Source: Trileptium ribeirensis (Eukaryota; Nematoda; Enoplea; Enoplida; Thoracostomopsidae). Taken from it: 64,000 nt of DNA. Positions within the stretch are counted from its first letter, which is position 1, and the number at the start of each line of letters is the position of its first letter. Under the pieces are notes generated by a model that worked only from the letters and a program-made list of their open reading frames with translations, was not told the origin of the DNA and did no database searches. The position numbers were made by a program, and so were the translations under genes. This document shows, piece after piece, positions 25,570-37,756 of this stretch. The DNA is taken from contig JASANE010019240.1 in the NCBI GenBank assembly GCA_030248225.1, positions 1-64,000 of the forward strand, given 5' to 3'.

Positions 25570-28500
25570 CTTTTATCCCGGCCCAGAAACCTAGCAGTTC
25601 TTTTAACCCGCGGATAGATCAAATTGGATAGGTCGATACTGCAGGGCATCTGCATTAAATATTTTTTTTAAAAAAGTACTGTATTAGTTGGACCCCTGAG
25701 TGTCAAAATGCCTTGAAAATTTAAAACAGAATCTTTATTCAAGAACCGATTTTAAAAAGTCCTACTTTTTGAAAAACAATTTATTTGATAACAAATGCTT
25801 GCAGCGAAAGGCTTGGGGCTGTATTGTCGTAAGACTATGATGGGTTAGAGCTTGTGGTGGCGTATGGCTCTTAGAAATGCTGGCCCTGCAGAAAGAAACT
25901 ACGCCATAACGGAAAAGAAGGCCATGGGTAGTTTGTGCTATTAAATATTTTGAAGCTACCGCTCGGTGAAAAATTTAAAGTAGTGACAGATCATTCAGAT
26001 TCTTAAAGATGATTAATAAATTTTTCCGAAACGGCAGACTCCTAAGATGGTCATTACTCTTATCTGAATTTGATTATAAAGTGCAACATCGACCAGGAAA
26101 ATTCCCATGCGAACAGTGGTGCACTATCTCGGAGTCAAATGTTATTCTGCTGTGACAGTAATCAGGAAGACGAAGATGATGATCAATTATATTTTCCCCT
26201 GGTTGAAAAGATAAGTTGTATAACGGTACTTAATACTTCAGGTGCGGTGCGAGTCGTCCAGCAAGCAATCAAGATTCCTGGGACACCGAGAAGAATGTGC
26301 GAATTTGCAACACTGTGATGTTGAATTACGAATCATTACTGACTATCTGCAAAATGTCACCAAAGATGGTGGTAAGGAAGAGAATGATCACAGGTATGAA
26401 AATTTTATAATTCTTAACGGACTGCTGCACCATATTTGGAAAAAGAAAGAGGTCTAACCGTAGAACTAAGGTTTGTTACCAAGTGGTGGCCCCTAAAATC
26501 CTACGTCCCGAGATTATGGGAATCTTTTCATGATGACCTACTCGGGTGTACACAGTGGGGATTTGATCGGACTTTCACAAAAGTACGGGAACGCTTTTAC
26601 TGGAATTCTATGTATAATGATATCAAAAATTGGTGTTATTCGTGTGTATTTTGTACTACGAAAAAGGGCCCGGGGATGGAAGTTAAAGTACCCTCCATTC
26701 AATACCTGTTACGTCAAAACCTTTGATATTTTGGCAGTGGATTGTGTGGGTCCCCTTAAGCAAACAGCACGAGGGAATAAACACATAGTTGTGTTTACCG
26801 TGTATTTAACGAAATGGGTCGACGCTTTCGCAGTTCCAGATATAACAATTGAGACTATAGCTAGACTAGTAGTTGAGAAGGTTATGTGTCGGTATAGGGC
26901 TCCATCCAAATTATTATCCGACCGTAGTTCTAACTTTATGAGTGGACTAATCCGATGGATATGCCATTTTACCGGCACTAGGAAACTAAATACTTCTCCA
27001 TATAGACCTTCTACAGATGGTCAGTGTGAGCAGTTAAACAAAACTTTGATTACAATGCTTTCTCATTACGTTAAGACCGCACACACAGATTGGGACAAGT
27101 ATTTGAATTTCGTATCATTTGCTTACCGTACCGCTACACATGAGTCCGCTAAGGAGACACCATTCTTTCTACTTTATGGCCGTGGTCCCCGCCTTGGTAT
27201 TGAGAGGACTAGGATGCTACAGTCTACAGCAAATCGACGCGCTGGAAGGTTATCGAGAAACCCTAGTGTCTGGTGTTGAATTGGCTCGAAAACCAACTGC
27301 CGAAAATATATCCGGGCTCAGCTTAAACAGCGAAAATACCATAACAAAACTGTCTCCCATCATAATTACAATTGGAAAAACGAATATAGTACTATTGCCC
27401 AGCCGTTAAGAAAGGAAAAACTCCCAAATTGTGCCATCTCTGGCATGGGCCCTACCGAGTCATTGAATTTCCCAGCGACGTAAATTTTCGCATAAGGCCA
27501 TGTAAAGGGGTTAAACCTGATAAAATTGTGCATATAAATTTTTGTAAACCCTGCTTCGGTGATATAAAACCTATCCATATTTTAGGGGCTGGAAATGGCG
27601 CAGATTTGGATGAGTGTGCCTAAATTTTGACAATTCAGCGCGAGAAAAAGATAGTGTCGAAAAAGATGTGGATGAAGACATCCCAAACCTGCTGAATGTA
27701 GAATGTACTACTTCAGACCGACACCCGAAGGAAAGTCAAGAAGTCTCACCGAATCATAACGCGTTACCCTTGGACGATGAATTTTCAAACGATTTTAATG
27801 ACCCAAACTTATCACCCTCATGTTTCAATGTGGGTCATCAAAATACTTCAAAACCTTTAGGTTTTCTCTTAAGACAATTCTGTGACATGTCAGTAAACAG
27901 GAATAAGGCCATTTCCACTTATAGCAGGACTAAAAATAAATTGGAAATACTTGATAAAAACTTGAAATTTTTAACAAAATCACATAAAAACCGTCATCGA
28001 AATGACAGAGGCATTTTAAGTGGATTGGCCTGCCGTATAGAGTCTATTTTTGGAGGCTGTAATTCAGGAGCAGGTGCTGAAGCTTCTAAGGTCAGGAGAA
28101 GCCTTTATTCACTTAACAGTAGAGTAACCCGTGTATCATCAGAAATAGTTAGAGTTAATGACCGATTAATCTCTTTTTGATTTTGATTGATAACTAAAGC
28201 AAAATGAAGATAAACGAATTGATGTTATTTCAAATTTAACAGTTAAGCTAGGCGAAGTACAAGACGGCTTTAGAAATTCGATTATGTCTCTTGAGGTCGC
28301 CTTAAACCAATCAGTTCAATTGTGGAATTGAATTTCAACGCGGACCTGATACGGTGTTTTTCTTGTGGAATGAACAAATTGAGGGCATCTATGGTTTAGT
28401 AAACGCCTTGGGTCACTTTGAAAAACCGGGTATATTTCGCCTAATGTTCTCCCACCCTTAAGCAGACCCTTGTATATCTTAATGGTAAAGTTTCGGAAAG

Positions 28501-29340
28501 CGGCATATCCTTATTGTACAACCCCATTGAAATAAACAAGTATTATACTATACCAATCGTAAAGGCAGTATAAATATTCGGCTTCAGAATGTTTGGTTGT
28601 AGCTTTAAAAATACCAACTGCGCGTGAAAATATGGAATTTAACCTCTTGGGAATTAAACATGGCCAAATAGACCTAGGCGACAATGTTTACATGCACGTC
28701 AACCCTAAATATGACTTACAGGTTGATGTCAAGTCTTTTTATTGAAGAGAGAACAACTTATTAACTGTATCGGGTCAAAGTATTTTAGATGTCCAACGGT
28801 ACTCCAAATTATCTCTGATGTTAGTAAAGTTTGTGAAATCGAGTTATTTCGTTAAAATGGGGATATACCTAAATACTGTGATGTTGTAATAACGAAAAAT
28901 AGGGACCCGCTTCAGACTTTCGACCTTACAGAAGGTTTTTGGTTTATGTCAGCTGCGCATTTTGACTGGCGTTTATTTTGTGATGGGAAGGTGCCCAGAA
29001 AACTTGAATCCTGTACCCAGTGTGTTATTAGGACATCGTGTGGCTGTGGCCTGACTTTGGGCCAAATAACACTCCCAACTCGACAACATGACTGCGGTTT
29101 TATGGCTTATTCTAATGAAACACATGTTTCTGAAAGTCTTATCTTTCAACAGTTTGACCCCGTGTTAACTATAAACCAGTCTTGGCCGGGGTTTGAATTT
29201 ATTTTGCCCAATTTAGTAAATGTCAGAAATTTTTTTGAGGATAACTTTAGGGCTGATACCCAAAGTATAGTAAATTTGACAAAATTTCGAGAAAACACAA
29301 TTCGCGAAAATAAGTAATTTATATCTGTGGAGTGGACTTA
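25570..29340 (+). pseudogene. Ty3/gypsy retroelement, 5'-truncated and broken, right-arm copy
   Basis: Mirror of the 16150-19960 copy, here on the plus strand. RNase H remains lie at ~25690-26130 (more indels than in the left arm), the integrase zinc-binding domain at ~26400-26660 and the integrase core open across 26530-27279, keeping D, D and E. The GPY/F module is at ~27429-27560. The envelope-like part opens at 27614-28180 and continues in another frame to 29317. The envelope-like region has a basic segment before a small-residue-rich stretch, later a Cys-rich segment, and a hydrophobic segment near 29405-29470 that could be the membrane anchor. It is interrupted, so no functional product is expected. 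The element lacks its 5' half. Confidence 0.85.
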
Positions 29341-32016
29341 GCCTTGCAAAAATACGTTGAAAGAAAAATTTACCAAATTAAAAACCAAAAATCCGCTAGT
29401 TGGATTTATGTCATTATTTTAGCTATAGGTGAAATAATATTATTCTGTCTTTTGTTTTTACAGTTTTTCAGGCAACCTCAACTTTGCCCACAATAGTCAT
29501 GGATCAAGTAGGTAACACAACCCAAGATCGGGATATTTTAAAGACCGATCCCTTTCGATGCAACTGTGTGATAAGAATGACTGTGAAATGCAAAATTTTA
29601 ATGACTGTATCCGTACTGAGCTCAAAGAAGTAAGTGATCATTTTGAAACGATGAAAATGCTAAAAGGGAATAAAACCCCTATGTATGTAGTGTGTGTGTT
29701 TGGTGTGTGCAGATCTCTCTCCCAAAGTTGTGTAATTGCATATGGTAATATAAATTTATACTTTTAGGGTAATTGGGCTTGCAACATACTTTATGCTTTC
29801 GTTATACTAAATACTCTGGGTGTATATCAATTACATATATCTTATGTTGGGCAAATGGTGTACTTATATTTTGACAGTACTTTTCATTGCGTTTTTACAT
29901 AGCATTGATATGTGGTTTATGGTGTATTTTACCCGTATATCTATAATGACAGCGTAACTGGTCATGTAATGGCAACGATTAATACATATTGTAATATAGT
30001 GACCAAAATAAATATGTACAATGTTACAACGATAACGCTGAATGCAGTTCTTAAATTTTTATAACTGGTATAAGATTCGGAGCCGAAGTCCGTGACAAGT
30101 AGAAAAGTGTGTTGTTTTAACCAAGCTAGATTACTAGTCAACTAACTGACTATATTTAAATTAACGTAACGCGAATTGAAAAGTTTCTAAAAGTTGAGGT
30201 AATGTTGTAGTTATGGTTATTACTAATTTCAGGATCAGCCCGTCAAATTTTCAAAAAGGATAGATATTGCCAGACGTATGAAGCTGGCATTCGGCATTAA
30301 GCTTGGTTCCAGCCAGTATAGTTTGTGATATGGTGAAGTAAGCATTATTTAAATTTGCTAATTACTACATGAATGGGAAAATTTGTGAGAATGGGAAAGT
30401 ATAATCCCTGACTCAATTTTGGTACGGTTTCCAACCTATGTAATACTAAACATCTAAAATCCTCGCTATCTTAAGCTAAACGTGGGTCATTGTCAACACG
30501 TCTTGAGTTCAGTCCGCCTAGAATTAATTTAGGTACTAAAAAGGTATATGTAAAAAAAGGAGCAAAAATTATCTGTTAAAGCAAGCTAAAGGGGGGTTAA
30601 AAACGGTGAAATATTTTAAAAGAGATTTTTCAAAATTTTTTCTAAGTTAGATGTTTAGTCCTGATGGTCCTAGGCGGGTGACTACATTCATTTTTCTCAA
30701 AAATCTACTGCTGCTTGTTGGGACCCTGAGAACAGCGCTTTCAAATTTACTAACGATGTTCTCCAGACACTTGCAAAACAAGTGTCTCCTGTCGCCCGCA
30801 CTGTGCCAGGAGCTGGAGGAGCCTCTACACCGTAGAGCGTGTTCCGGTCTGAGTGAGTTTCTCTTTGTTTGCTCAATCAGACCGACCAAGCACTGACCAG
30901 TAGAGGCAGTACGACAGGTGTTGGGAACAAGCAGGATTGGTCGGGTGGTCATAGGGGAGATCTTATATTGTTTCCGTGATTTTGTTGGGCCCTCAGTAAA
31001 AATCCTAAACTTCAGACTTTATGTTCTGCTAGCGTGTCCTTTAGATATGTGTTTTTTATAGTCATTACCGTCTGTCTTCGGCTAGGCTCCGGTTTAATGG
31101 CCATCTAGCCGCGTGTATGCAGTGCATCTTGTGCTCAATGGGGTAAAAATAGATTTTAAAATTCTTTCAAACCCTGTACCTATTTTTAAGAAATCTGAGA
31201 TGTGGTACTTTATAACTTTCGAACTAGGCTCCGGTTCGATGGCCATCCAGATCGACTTTGTTTGAGTGCATATGTTTTCTCAGGGATGTAATCCCGTGTA
31301 AAAAGGGTCAAAAATAATTTTTTCTCGCGAGAACCCTAAATATATCGTTTTATACCATCACAATTGTGTATGCCATTTTAATGTTTCGTGCCTTTGCCAT
31401 GTGAAATTTTCTAATGTTTAAAACTCAACTCAATAAGCCCAACAGCAGCAAGTTTGCTCTTATTCCTAGAATTTAAACCCAACGGTATTGCAAAACAAGA
31501 TTTGTAGTCACGAAACTTTTAATTAATGCTAAAAATCACGCTAAGGTAAGTACATGTACATTACACGTATATTTGGGGCAAAGGCTTAGAGAAAGAATCG
31601 TCCTTATAGAAAAATGGCTACACATTTAACTGAAATTTTGATAAGTTTTGTCCTAGAAATTGCTCTTAATGCGAATAAAATATTATCGGTTCGTTAAAAT
31701 ATCTATATCTTTTACTGAAATTTTCGTAAGCTATGTCCTATAAAATTGCTCTTAATGTGAATAAACTATAATACGGTTGTTAAAAGTTATCTGAGTCTGA
31801 GAGAGTCTGCTAATTGTTGTGAGTTATCAATATATTATTAAAGTAAAAAATCTAATTCGTCAAAAATATATTATTAAAGTAAAAAATCTAATTCGTCAAA
31901 AAAAATAAAATTCCTTTTTCCATAAACATAAGGAGATTTCTTCATATATTCTAAAAGCCAAGGCAGGTGAATAATAAAATGGAATATGATACTAAGTCAA
32001 AAAACGATTCTTTACA
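29341..32016. other. Outer part of right arm with mirrored subterminal repeats
   Basis: Mirror of 13513-16149. The tandem TTACTTTAATAATATA units appear inverted at ~31825-31905. The segment 30647-30960 mirrors 14580-14885. Its minus-strand open frame of 101 codons has no recognised domain and is broken in the mirror copy, so I do not call a gene. Confidence 0.6.
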
Positions 32017-32863
32017 TATTAGTTTAATAATTCTATGATCAATCACTAAAAAATTATTACGTTTTTTGGCAATGCTATCACGCGGGTCACATTTTGGTGA
32101 TTTAAAAGCTAATCTCAGCTAAGCCAATGACATTATTTTTACATATTGCTTGATAACAAACTCGCTATGAAGTAACAAGTTTTGCGAGCATATGTTTAAA
32201 AAAAGGCATATTAAAATATATCGTATATTAGTGCTTTTGTATGTATTATAGGGGAAGATCCGCGAACAGAAAATGTAGTTTTATGTTTCACGCATAGTAG
32301 CAGAAGCAAGTCAGCAATTCTTTTTTAATATTTTAGCAAAAGGAATAAGAATCTACTAAACATAAAAGTTGTTTATATTATTTGATGAACACGAAATTAT
32401 ACAACCCTCATACACCAAATAGGCGAAATGTTAAATTCAATTTAAGTGATTTTTCCAAGATACCATAAAAATTTCGTTTAACTATTTCTACATTCTTTAA
32501 GCAAAAGTGAACGAATCTAATCGTGTTTTATATGCAAATTTTCTAAGAAATCACGCTAATATCTGTTAATTAACATTCGCTAGGTAACTATTCGACTGTG
32601 AAAGAGGAAGTTGCAATACTAGGTTATTTGCATATAAATTATTGATGGGACATTGCTAGCCCTAAAAACTTCTTCATCTTTTATAAATTACTAATGTTGG
32701 TCGCCAATTTCTCCTGCCAATACACAGAGTGCATAAAATAGAAAGCATGCTACGCCGGTAATGTTTCTACATCAGAATCAAGCAGCTTTGGTTGCAAAAA
32801 TAATATCACCATTTCATACGTATAGTACTGAATCATTACATATTATTAAATTTATTAGCAGAT
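32017..32863. other. Spacer between palindromes 2 and 3
   Basis: AT-rich sequence with no open frame of note, no inverted partner and no recognised repeat. Confidence 0.5.
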
Positions 32864-35755
32864 TATAGTCAAGTGCCCGAAGAAAAAAACAGTTAGAAAA
32901 TGCCGATAAAAAAAACCCCTTCACTGTTTACTAAGCATGACTCATATAGCTATTTTTATTATTGCTTTCTTGAAAACGGCTTATTTATAAGCTATAGTTC
33001 GCGTTGCATATCTATTGGTTGCATACACTGAAAAATATATTGTTGGAAATATCGGTCGTAAAAAACATGTTGTTTTGACTAGCTGGTAATTGAATTTCAC
33101 AAGGACTATACAGTTTTTGATTTGGCTATAGAAGTGATTTTTCTGCTGATTTGGGGTAAAAAAACATGTAGATTTTTGTTATTTTATTCATAATTAGCTC
33201 ACATCAAGCCAATATCGAGATATCGAGGTGTTTTTTTTTCTTGGACCAGAAATGTGCTTCAGTGCCGAGAAAAAAACGCGTATTTTTTTCGGCACACTGT
33301 TTTTTTTCTCGGGCACAGTGTTATTGTTTTACATACGTTGTTTTTTATGAAGCTCACACACTTTTTGACATGATTTGCGTGTTTTATTCGTGTTTCAGAA
33401 TCCTTGTGTTTATATATTGGTGTAGAACTTGTCTAATTTGCATAAATGTCGGCGAGAGGACTTCCTGCGAAAAGGCCGAAATTATCGGCCCGCGAAATTG
33501 ACCAGGCAGTTAATATGTACAACAACACCCACAAGCTGCGAGAAACGGCGCGTCGCTTCAACATTTCAACCACCAAACTGTTGAAGGAGATCAAAAATCA
33601 CGATCTGGGTCTTTCGTCGACCAACAATTCGGGAAAGACTACTATGATGCCGGCGGCAGTCGAAGAGGAACTGGCGGAATACGTCCGAATATTGATCCGT
33701 GCAGGTATGCACTGTATATATACTCATTAAAATGTCCATTATGATAAAAATGTCCAAGCCGTCGTCGTACTTTGAAACCGAAGAAGTCAATATCACTATT
33801 GTTAACCTTTTTGTTTTGTTTAAAAATTTTAATTTATTTCCAGCAGGTTCTCCAAAACTATTCATTTAAGGGCCGAGTGTTTATTCAAACATACATTATA
33901 GGCTTACCTCCAACTGGCAACGAGATCCCCGAGTACGTACAAGAGTGGGTGAAACAACAACCAAACGATATCAAAAATCGTTTTCAACGTTGGCCCGATT
34001 ATTTGCCCGGAATAAAGTGGCGACGAGCCTTTATGGAACGCCACCGTTTGTCGTTCAAAAAAACGGCCGGGATGCAATACGCTCGACTGCAGGCGACCTC
34101 GAACCCTTTCATTGTCTACGATTTCTACGACCTACTGGAATCTGAGCTGCGCCATCACGAAATATTCGACGCCCCTAAACACCTGTTCAACACCGACGAG
34201 ACATCTTTTTGTTATGATCCGAATAAAATCAAAGTCGTTGGAGTTCGGGGACAGCAAACACCGCGGGGAACGGGTGGCGAGGGCCGGACTAATACAACGG
34301 TTTTGGCAACGACATGCGCTGACGGCACCTGCATGGACCCTTTAATAGTTTTCAAAGCCAAGGACAGGCTCCAATCACACTGGAAAGGGTCACATAAAGA
34401 GTGCCCCAAAATAGATTGGGCGGTTTCTGAAAACGGGTGGATGACAACGGCAATTTCCGAGTCATGGTTTGAAAAAAGTTTTGTCGCCTTTGCCAGGGAA
34501 AAAGTGGGTGAGAACGGTGTTGCCATCCTCTTACTTGACGGCCACGTCTCGCACATCAGTGTTAACCTCATCAAAATTGCGAAGCAGAACAACATCATTC
34601 TGATCAAGCTGCCTGCCCACACCACGAATATGTTGCAGCCGTTGGATGTCGCATGCTTTGCACCTATCAAGCGCCGCTGGGAGACTGCGTGCCACAAATT
34701 TCAAACGGCGACCGGTGCTAACAAACAGATCAACAACGCGGAATTTGTCACGCTGCTGTCCGAAGTATGGCGACAGTCGCTGACAGACACTACCATCAAA
34801 GCTGGCATTTCCTGCGACCGGAATCCTACCTTTCAACCCCGATAAATACAGCATTGACGCATTTGATCCGCCAGCTTATGATATTTATAAAAAATGGGCT
34901 GCTGACGGCAAACGTGTCGACGACACTATGGCAATCCCAATTTATCGCCTTATCTCCCAGCTCGAGTGACTACAGACGATGACACTATTGCTGTCATTGA
35001 CGATAATAATAACGATGATAATAACATCAACGATAATTCTTATAATGCTAATAATAATAATGACAACGGCAATATTAGATGGGGAAATTAATGAAAACAA
35101 TGATGATGAAACTACCACAAGCAACATGAACACAGAGACACCGATGCCCGACACAGTTTTGCGCCGATCCCCACGACGCCACAGCTCATCCCAACCAGCC
35201 ACGCGTCCATCCCCGATGAGCTGCAACGCTCGCTTGGAAGTAGCACACCTCCGTCAACATACGTTGTGCCGCCCAAGCCAACAACGGACCCAGGGCCCGG
35301 CTTTGAGTGACAATTGGGTTGGTGGCTTGTACCCAAATCCAACCCGAAAAAAACATTTGGCGACGCCATAATGGCTCGTCGAAACAATCCTCGTATGCAA
35401 CCTGACAACATTGTTCGATGCGGCGGAATTATGTCCAAGGGACAAGTGATGACGTCGGACGAGTTTGCCCAACGGATTCACGACAAAGATGAAACCAAAA
35501 AGGCTGCCGAAGCGAAAAAAGTTGCCAATGCTGAAAAAAAACTAAATGCTGCACGCAAAAACATCAAGCAGCAACATCAACCCGATACTTCAGCGGCTAC
35601 AAGTAAGAAGCGTTTTCGCATATGCGACGATGATGGCGATGACGAGGACTTCGTTCCATCACCAGTACATTCCCACTCCAAATATTCTTACTACGAATGT
35701 CCCAGAAAGTCAATAACCTACTTCATCAACAGCAGCAACAGCTAATAACATCATC
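32864..35755 (+). mobile_element. pogo/Tigger-type transposon, left copy, 3'-truncated
   Basis: It starts with the same 28-bp terminal repeat (TATAGTCAAGTGCCCGAAGA then AAAAAACA) as the complete element at 37395-41005, and is that element's reverse complement up to ~35755 (mirror ~38121). Paired coordinates sum to ~73870. After 35755 the similarity stops in the middle of the coding region, so the last ~120 codons, the 3' UTR and the second terminal repeat are missing. Confidence 0.88.
33446..35755 (+). pseudogene. Broken pogo/Tigger-type transposase, left copy
   Basis: Exon 1 (33446-33704) and the start of exon 2 (33902 on) match the intact mirror gene, and the catalytic region is intact to ~34810. 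Compared with the right copy there is an extra base near 34812, which shifts the frame and ends the protein at 34845. An extra AT lies near 34928, an extra A near 35078, a lost base near 35226 and a TGG-to-TGA stop near 35310. The end is truncated at ~35755. The N-terminal HTH and DDE core could still be translated, but the C-terminal domain is lost. It could act as a dominant-negative or binding-only product, but that is speculation. Confidence 0.85.
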
Positions 35756-37394
35756 GCCATTACATAGGAAAACATAATTTCGCCAAAATTGATACATGTA
35801 TTCATTGATCAAACGCAATAAATACTTCCCATTTTTGCTACATAGCATCATCGAAATACAGGAATATATTGGGACACCATTAACGTGACGCATAACGATA
35901 TCTTCAAGCGTTATACATGTTGTATATTAATCATATTTCAAAAAAGGCTGAATGGTTCTGGGCATGATCCCACTTGATGAAGCCTTTCTACGGCAGATAA
36001 CGTACACAACAACATACATTTCATACATTAAACAAACATATACATGTAAATTAACACGCAGAACAGTAAAGTGAAGTGTTACTGACCAAACTTTAGTAAT
36101 TATATACACTTAGTATAAGCCATAGTTTGTTCTTACAAAATAAAGTATATCCATTGCAGTTTTTATGATTCTTTTTACCTGTTGTCTGTGCTCTATTTAG
36201 ACGAATTTTTGAATATGTGCATTTTGATTTATTTATAAATTTGTAGAATATATCAATGAAAAAAATTTTATTTTTATTATTTGTATAAAGACGTTCCTCA
36301 AAAATTTTTTCGGCCGAAGGTAAACGAATCTACAATCAATAAAAATACAGCATATTATACATATTACAACACTGATCGACATCAACAACAATGATTTAAC
36401 TTGCTAAATATAAATTATGGCTGCTTCTTCTGAGAAAAATCGTAAGTTGTTTGCTATCTTAAGGTAACGTCATAACTAAATTAAGGCATTTAAAATCATT
36501 CTTTTCAGAAAATTAGACTATTTGCGCCAAAGAAGAGTCCACTGTAAACAACAAAAAACTTTTTATTTATATCAACACACATAACTTATTCATTACTTTG
36601 AAAATTGATCGTAATCAACCTTAAAGCTCTTAAGATAGTATTTCAGTTATTTCTTCTCGTGAAAATAGCTAATATGTTTTGTATTCCATAAGCAAGAAAA
36701 TATTCCAGATATGTATACACATTTATCCCATAACAAAATATGACCAAATTCTATACACTAAGCTATGAAAAATTTGTCTAGCTTAGTTCTGCATTCAAAA
36801 TTCGTAGTATAAGGTTTTAATATTAATACTAATGCACACCAACATACATACTAATTTTTCGATATGTCACTTTTATAGACCATATGTTATACCAATAGAC
36901 AAAAAATTGGAAATAAACCAACAAGTCCACTGTAGGTTATTCTGATGAATGGGTTACAATAAAACTGGCGATTGGCTGTATTGCTATATTTCAGATAAAT
37001 GGTTCAGTTAGTATATTCATGGCTACGATGCCCCATCTATTGCGGTGACTCTATTTACCAGTCCTTTAAAAATCTTTTGTGCAGCTGGCAAATATTTCCT
37101 ATGATCAATGCCTCAATATTAGAAAATTTTTTCACAGTGGTTTAGATTTTTATTAATGTATATATCGCGATTTCTGCCATTTTATGTATCATTTGAAGGA
37201 GGAAAAACAATCGAAAACAAAAAAAAGCGGGAGCGCAAAGCCAGATTAAAAGCCGGGACCCACCGGAGGTATTTTTTTTTTTTAAAAAAGGCGGACATCC
37301 AAGGAATCCGTTCAACAAAAAATTTTTTCGGAGGAGGTGAAATTTTTTTTGTTCCGAGCTTTTATTAAAAATTAGCGAATATAAAAACTTTATA
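35756..37394. other. Spacer between the two pogo-type copies
   Basis: AT-rich sequence with no gene recognised. A G-rich patch with homopolymer A/T runs lies at 37225-37345. No terminal repeat for the left copy was found here. Confidence 0.5.
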
Positions 37395-37584
37395 TATAGT
37401 CAAGTGCCCGAAGAAAAAAACAAAAATCGTCACAAGGAAGTATTTTTTCACAAATTCATTTACAATGTTTACAAAAGTATTTAAAAGGTGTGTATAGGTT
37501 GTTTATTAGTTTTTTCGCCTTATTCTACCCTATTGTTTCAGATGAAAATGAGTAACTTAAGAAAAATCGATGTTTTTTATTCGG

Positions 37585-37640
37585 GAATTTTCCCGAAGAA
37601 AAAAACAGTGTGTCTGAAGAAAAAAACAGTATGAATTTTT
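37585..37640. repeat. Subterminal copies of the terminal-repeat core
   Basis: The core CCGAAGAAAAAAACAGT appears at ~37592, and TGAAGAAAAAAACAGT at ~37614. Both are in the same orientation as the terminal repeat at 37395 and ~200 bp inside it. At the other end, related inverted motifs (GTGCCCGAGAAAAAAAACAG, and GTGCCGAAAAAAT followed by an inverse TTTTTTTCTCGGCAC) cluster at 40553-40615, and again at 33265-33320 in the left copy. These could be extra transposase-binding sites. Confidence 0.6.
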
Positions 37641-37756
37641 CATGTTTTATCTGATTCCTCAGCTGTCCATTCATTTAAAATCATTCCAATATCTGAGATT
37701 GATCATTGTCATTGTTAAAACAGTACTTTCAATCAGATGAAATGTCACTGACCTAG

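Larger units (their letters stand above)
13513..32016. mobile_element. Palindrome 2: 18.5-kb inverted repeat with ~8.85-kb arms
   Basis: The left arm 13513-~22368 is the reverse complement of ~23127-32016. The outer end TGTAAAGAATCGTTTTTTGA is matched by its inverse ending at 32016. The arms differ by scattered substitutions and small indels; the coordinate sum drifts by about 35. Each arm contains, from outside in, subterminal tandem repeats, AT-rich sequence, a broken Ty3/gypsy element and more AT-rich sequence. The loop holds a transposase tail. No target duplication was recognised. It may be a giant foldback element or an inverted segmental duplication. Confidence 0.88.
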
